Assembly (NCBI GenBank): GCA_017395935.1
Contig: JAFQNL010000013.1
Coordinates: forward strand, 1 to 64,000
DNA from: Oscillospiraceae bacterium
Lineage (GTDB): Bacteria > Bacillota > Clostridia > Oscillospirales > Oscillospiraceae
Direction: 5' to 3'
Length of the DNA stretch: 64,000 bases
In this document: positions 63,690 to 64,000 of the stretch, piece after piece
Numbering within the stretch: the first letter of the stretch is position 1
Layout of the letters: each line of letters opens with the position of its first letter
Made by a program: the position numbers and the translations under genes
The notes under the pieces: model-generated
Database searches by the model: none
Told to the model about the DNA's origin: nothing
What the model saw: the letters and a program-made list of their open reading frames with translations, nothing else

Positions 63690-64000
63690 ATGAACGGCTC
63701 TGATCACAACTACAACCAAACCCGCAATCAGTACCAGATCCATAAGCGTGAACCGGTCAATATCCCCTGGTGGGTGGTCATTGTCGGTTTTACCATGGCA
63801 AGCCCGCTGGGTCTCGGTCTGCTCATTTTCAAGTTGGTACAGGAGTCCAAGCCCAATCCTCAGCGCTGGGGGCAGACCGGCCCTATCCCCACTCAGAAGG
63901 TCCGGACCTCCGCCAGCAAAGCAACTTCCTCCACCTCCAAAACCGCCACTCCCCCAGCTTCGGTCTGGAAGAAGCCCAAGTATCCTCTGGTTCCCCTGAA
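63690..64000 (+). CDS. Single-helix membrane protein, 3' end outside the window
   Basis: An open frame of at least 103 codons runs from an ATG at 63690 (CCGGAGG nine bases upstream) to the window end. A short polar N-terminus (SDHNYNQTRNQYQIHKREP) precedes one membrane helix (WWVVIVGFTMASPLGLGLLI), then a Ser/Thr/Pro/Lys-rich stretch that looks disordered. Such low-complexity linkers often lead to an extracytoplasmic or cytoplasmic domain, here cut off. Family unknown. Confidence 0.7.
   Translation, partial: MNGSDHNYNQTRNQYQIHKREPVNIPWWVVIVGFTMASPLGLGLLIFKLVQESKPNPQRWGQTGPIPTQKVRTSASKATSSTSKTATPPASVWKKPKYPLVPL

Noticed and set aside
1..64000. CRISPR arrays, tRNA or rRNA genes, insertion sequences, prophage
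   Set aside because: No spaced direct repeats, no transposase or integrase genes, no cloverleaf or rRNA-like segment noticed; gene content is housekeeping throughout.

Overview
This window looks like chromosomal DNA of a Gram-positive anaerobe of class Clostridia, probably an Oscillospirales/Flavonifractor-like gut bacterium. The evidence is the gene set and order (SpoVB-like flippase, mazG, S4-protein block; HemZ; XpaC-TelA; LytR-CpsA-Psr protein), strong AGGAGG ribosome-binding sites, clear TTGACA/TATAAT promoters spaced 17 bases, and moderately GC-rich, uniform coding sequence. The genus is inference. I saw no rRNA, tRNA, CRISPR array, prophage or insertion sequence.

Layout. 1-2499 (minus): an ATP-grasp ligase cut by the window start and two esterase-fold hydrolases. 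2545-2995: a hairpin-rich spacer, then a promoter and a ZTP (pfl) riboswitch with an overlapping terminator. 2996-17533 (plus): purE-purC-purF-like-purM-purN-purO-like-AICAR transformylase-purD-purL-guaB-fhs, a nearly complete IMP pathway plus the step to XMP and the enzyme that makes 10-formyl-THF. 17622-22683 (minus): an iron-sulfur flavoprotein, a 1173-residue protein that looks like a dead P-type ATPase behind a long acidic tail, and rlmB. 22934-26875: ftsH, a two-helix small protein, a tandem-domain lipoprotein and a divergent small HTH regulator. 27060-33021: recJ, relA/spoT, dtd, an MBL hydrolase and a cysteine hydrolase. 33114-38791: hemZ, a P-loop kinase, an Mrp/NBP35 ATPase, a solitary mreB, a GNAT enzyme and an exported hypothetical protein. 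38989-43539: a membrane-anchored, domain-swapped GH3 glycosidase divergent from a TetR regulator. 43633-50243 (minus): a small kinase, a ferredoxin-tailed aldo/keto reductase, and glgP, malQ and an EEP phosphatase for alpha-glucan use. 50527-56635: an LCP ligase (minus), then a DnaK paralogue, xpaC, telA and a TPM protein with a Gly-rich tail. 56763-64000: pyk (minus), punA, then the flippase-mazG-HU-S4 block, an unrecognised 369-residue protein and a truncated membrane protein gene.

How the parts fit. The purine operon is the main system. ZTP builds up when 10-formyl-THF is short; the switch can then let transcription continue into an operon that holds both formyl-transfer enzymes and fhs, which remakes the cofactor. 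Two features of this operon are unusual: the PurF homologue lacks the N-terminal cysteine nucleophile of its glutaminase domain, and the PurH functions are split between two genes. The best candidates for undescribed biology are that PurF variant, the P-type ATPase-like pseudoenzyme at 18293-21814, the permuted GH3 with its TetR gene, the DnaK/XpaC/TelA/TPM neighbourhood, and the ATP-grasp/esterase cluster.
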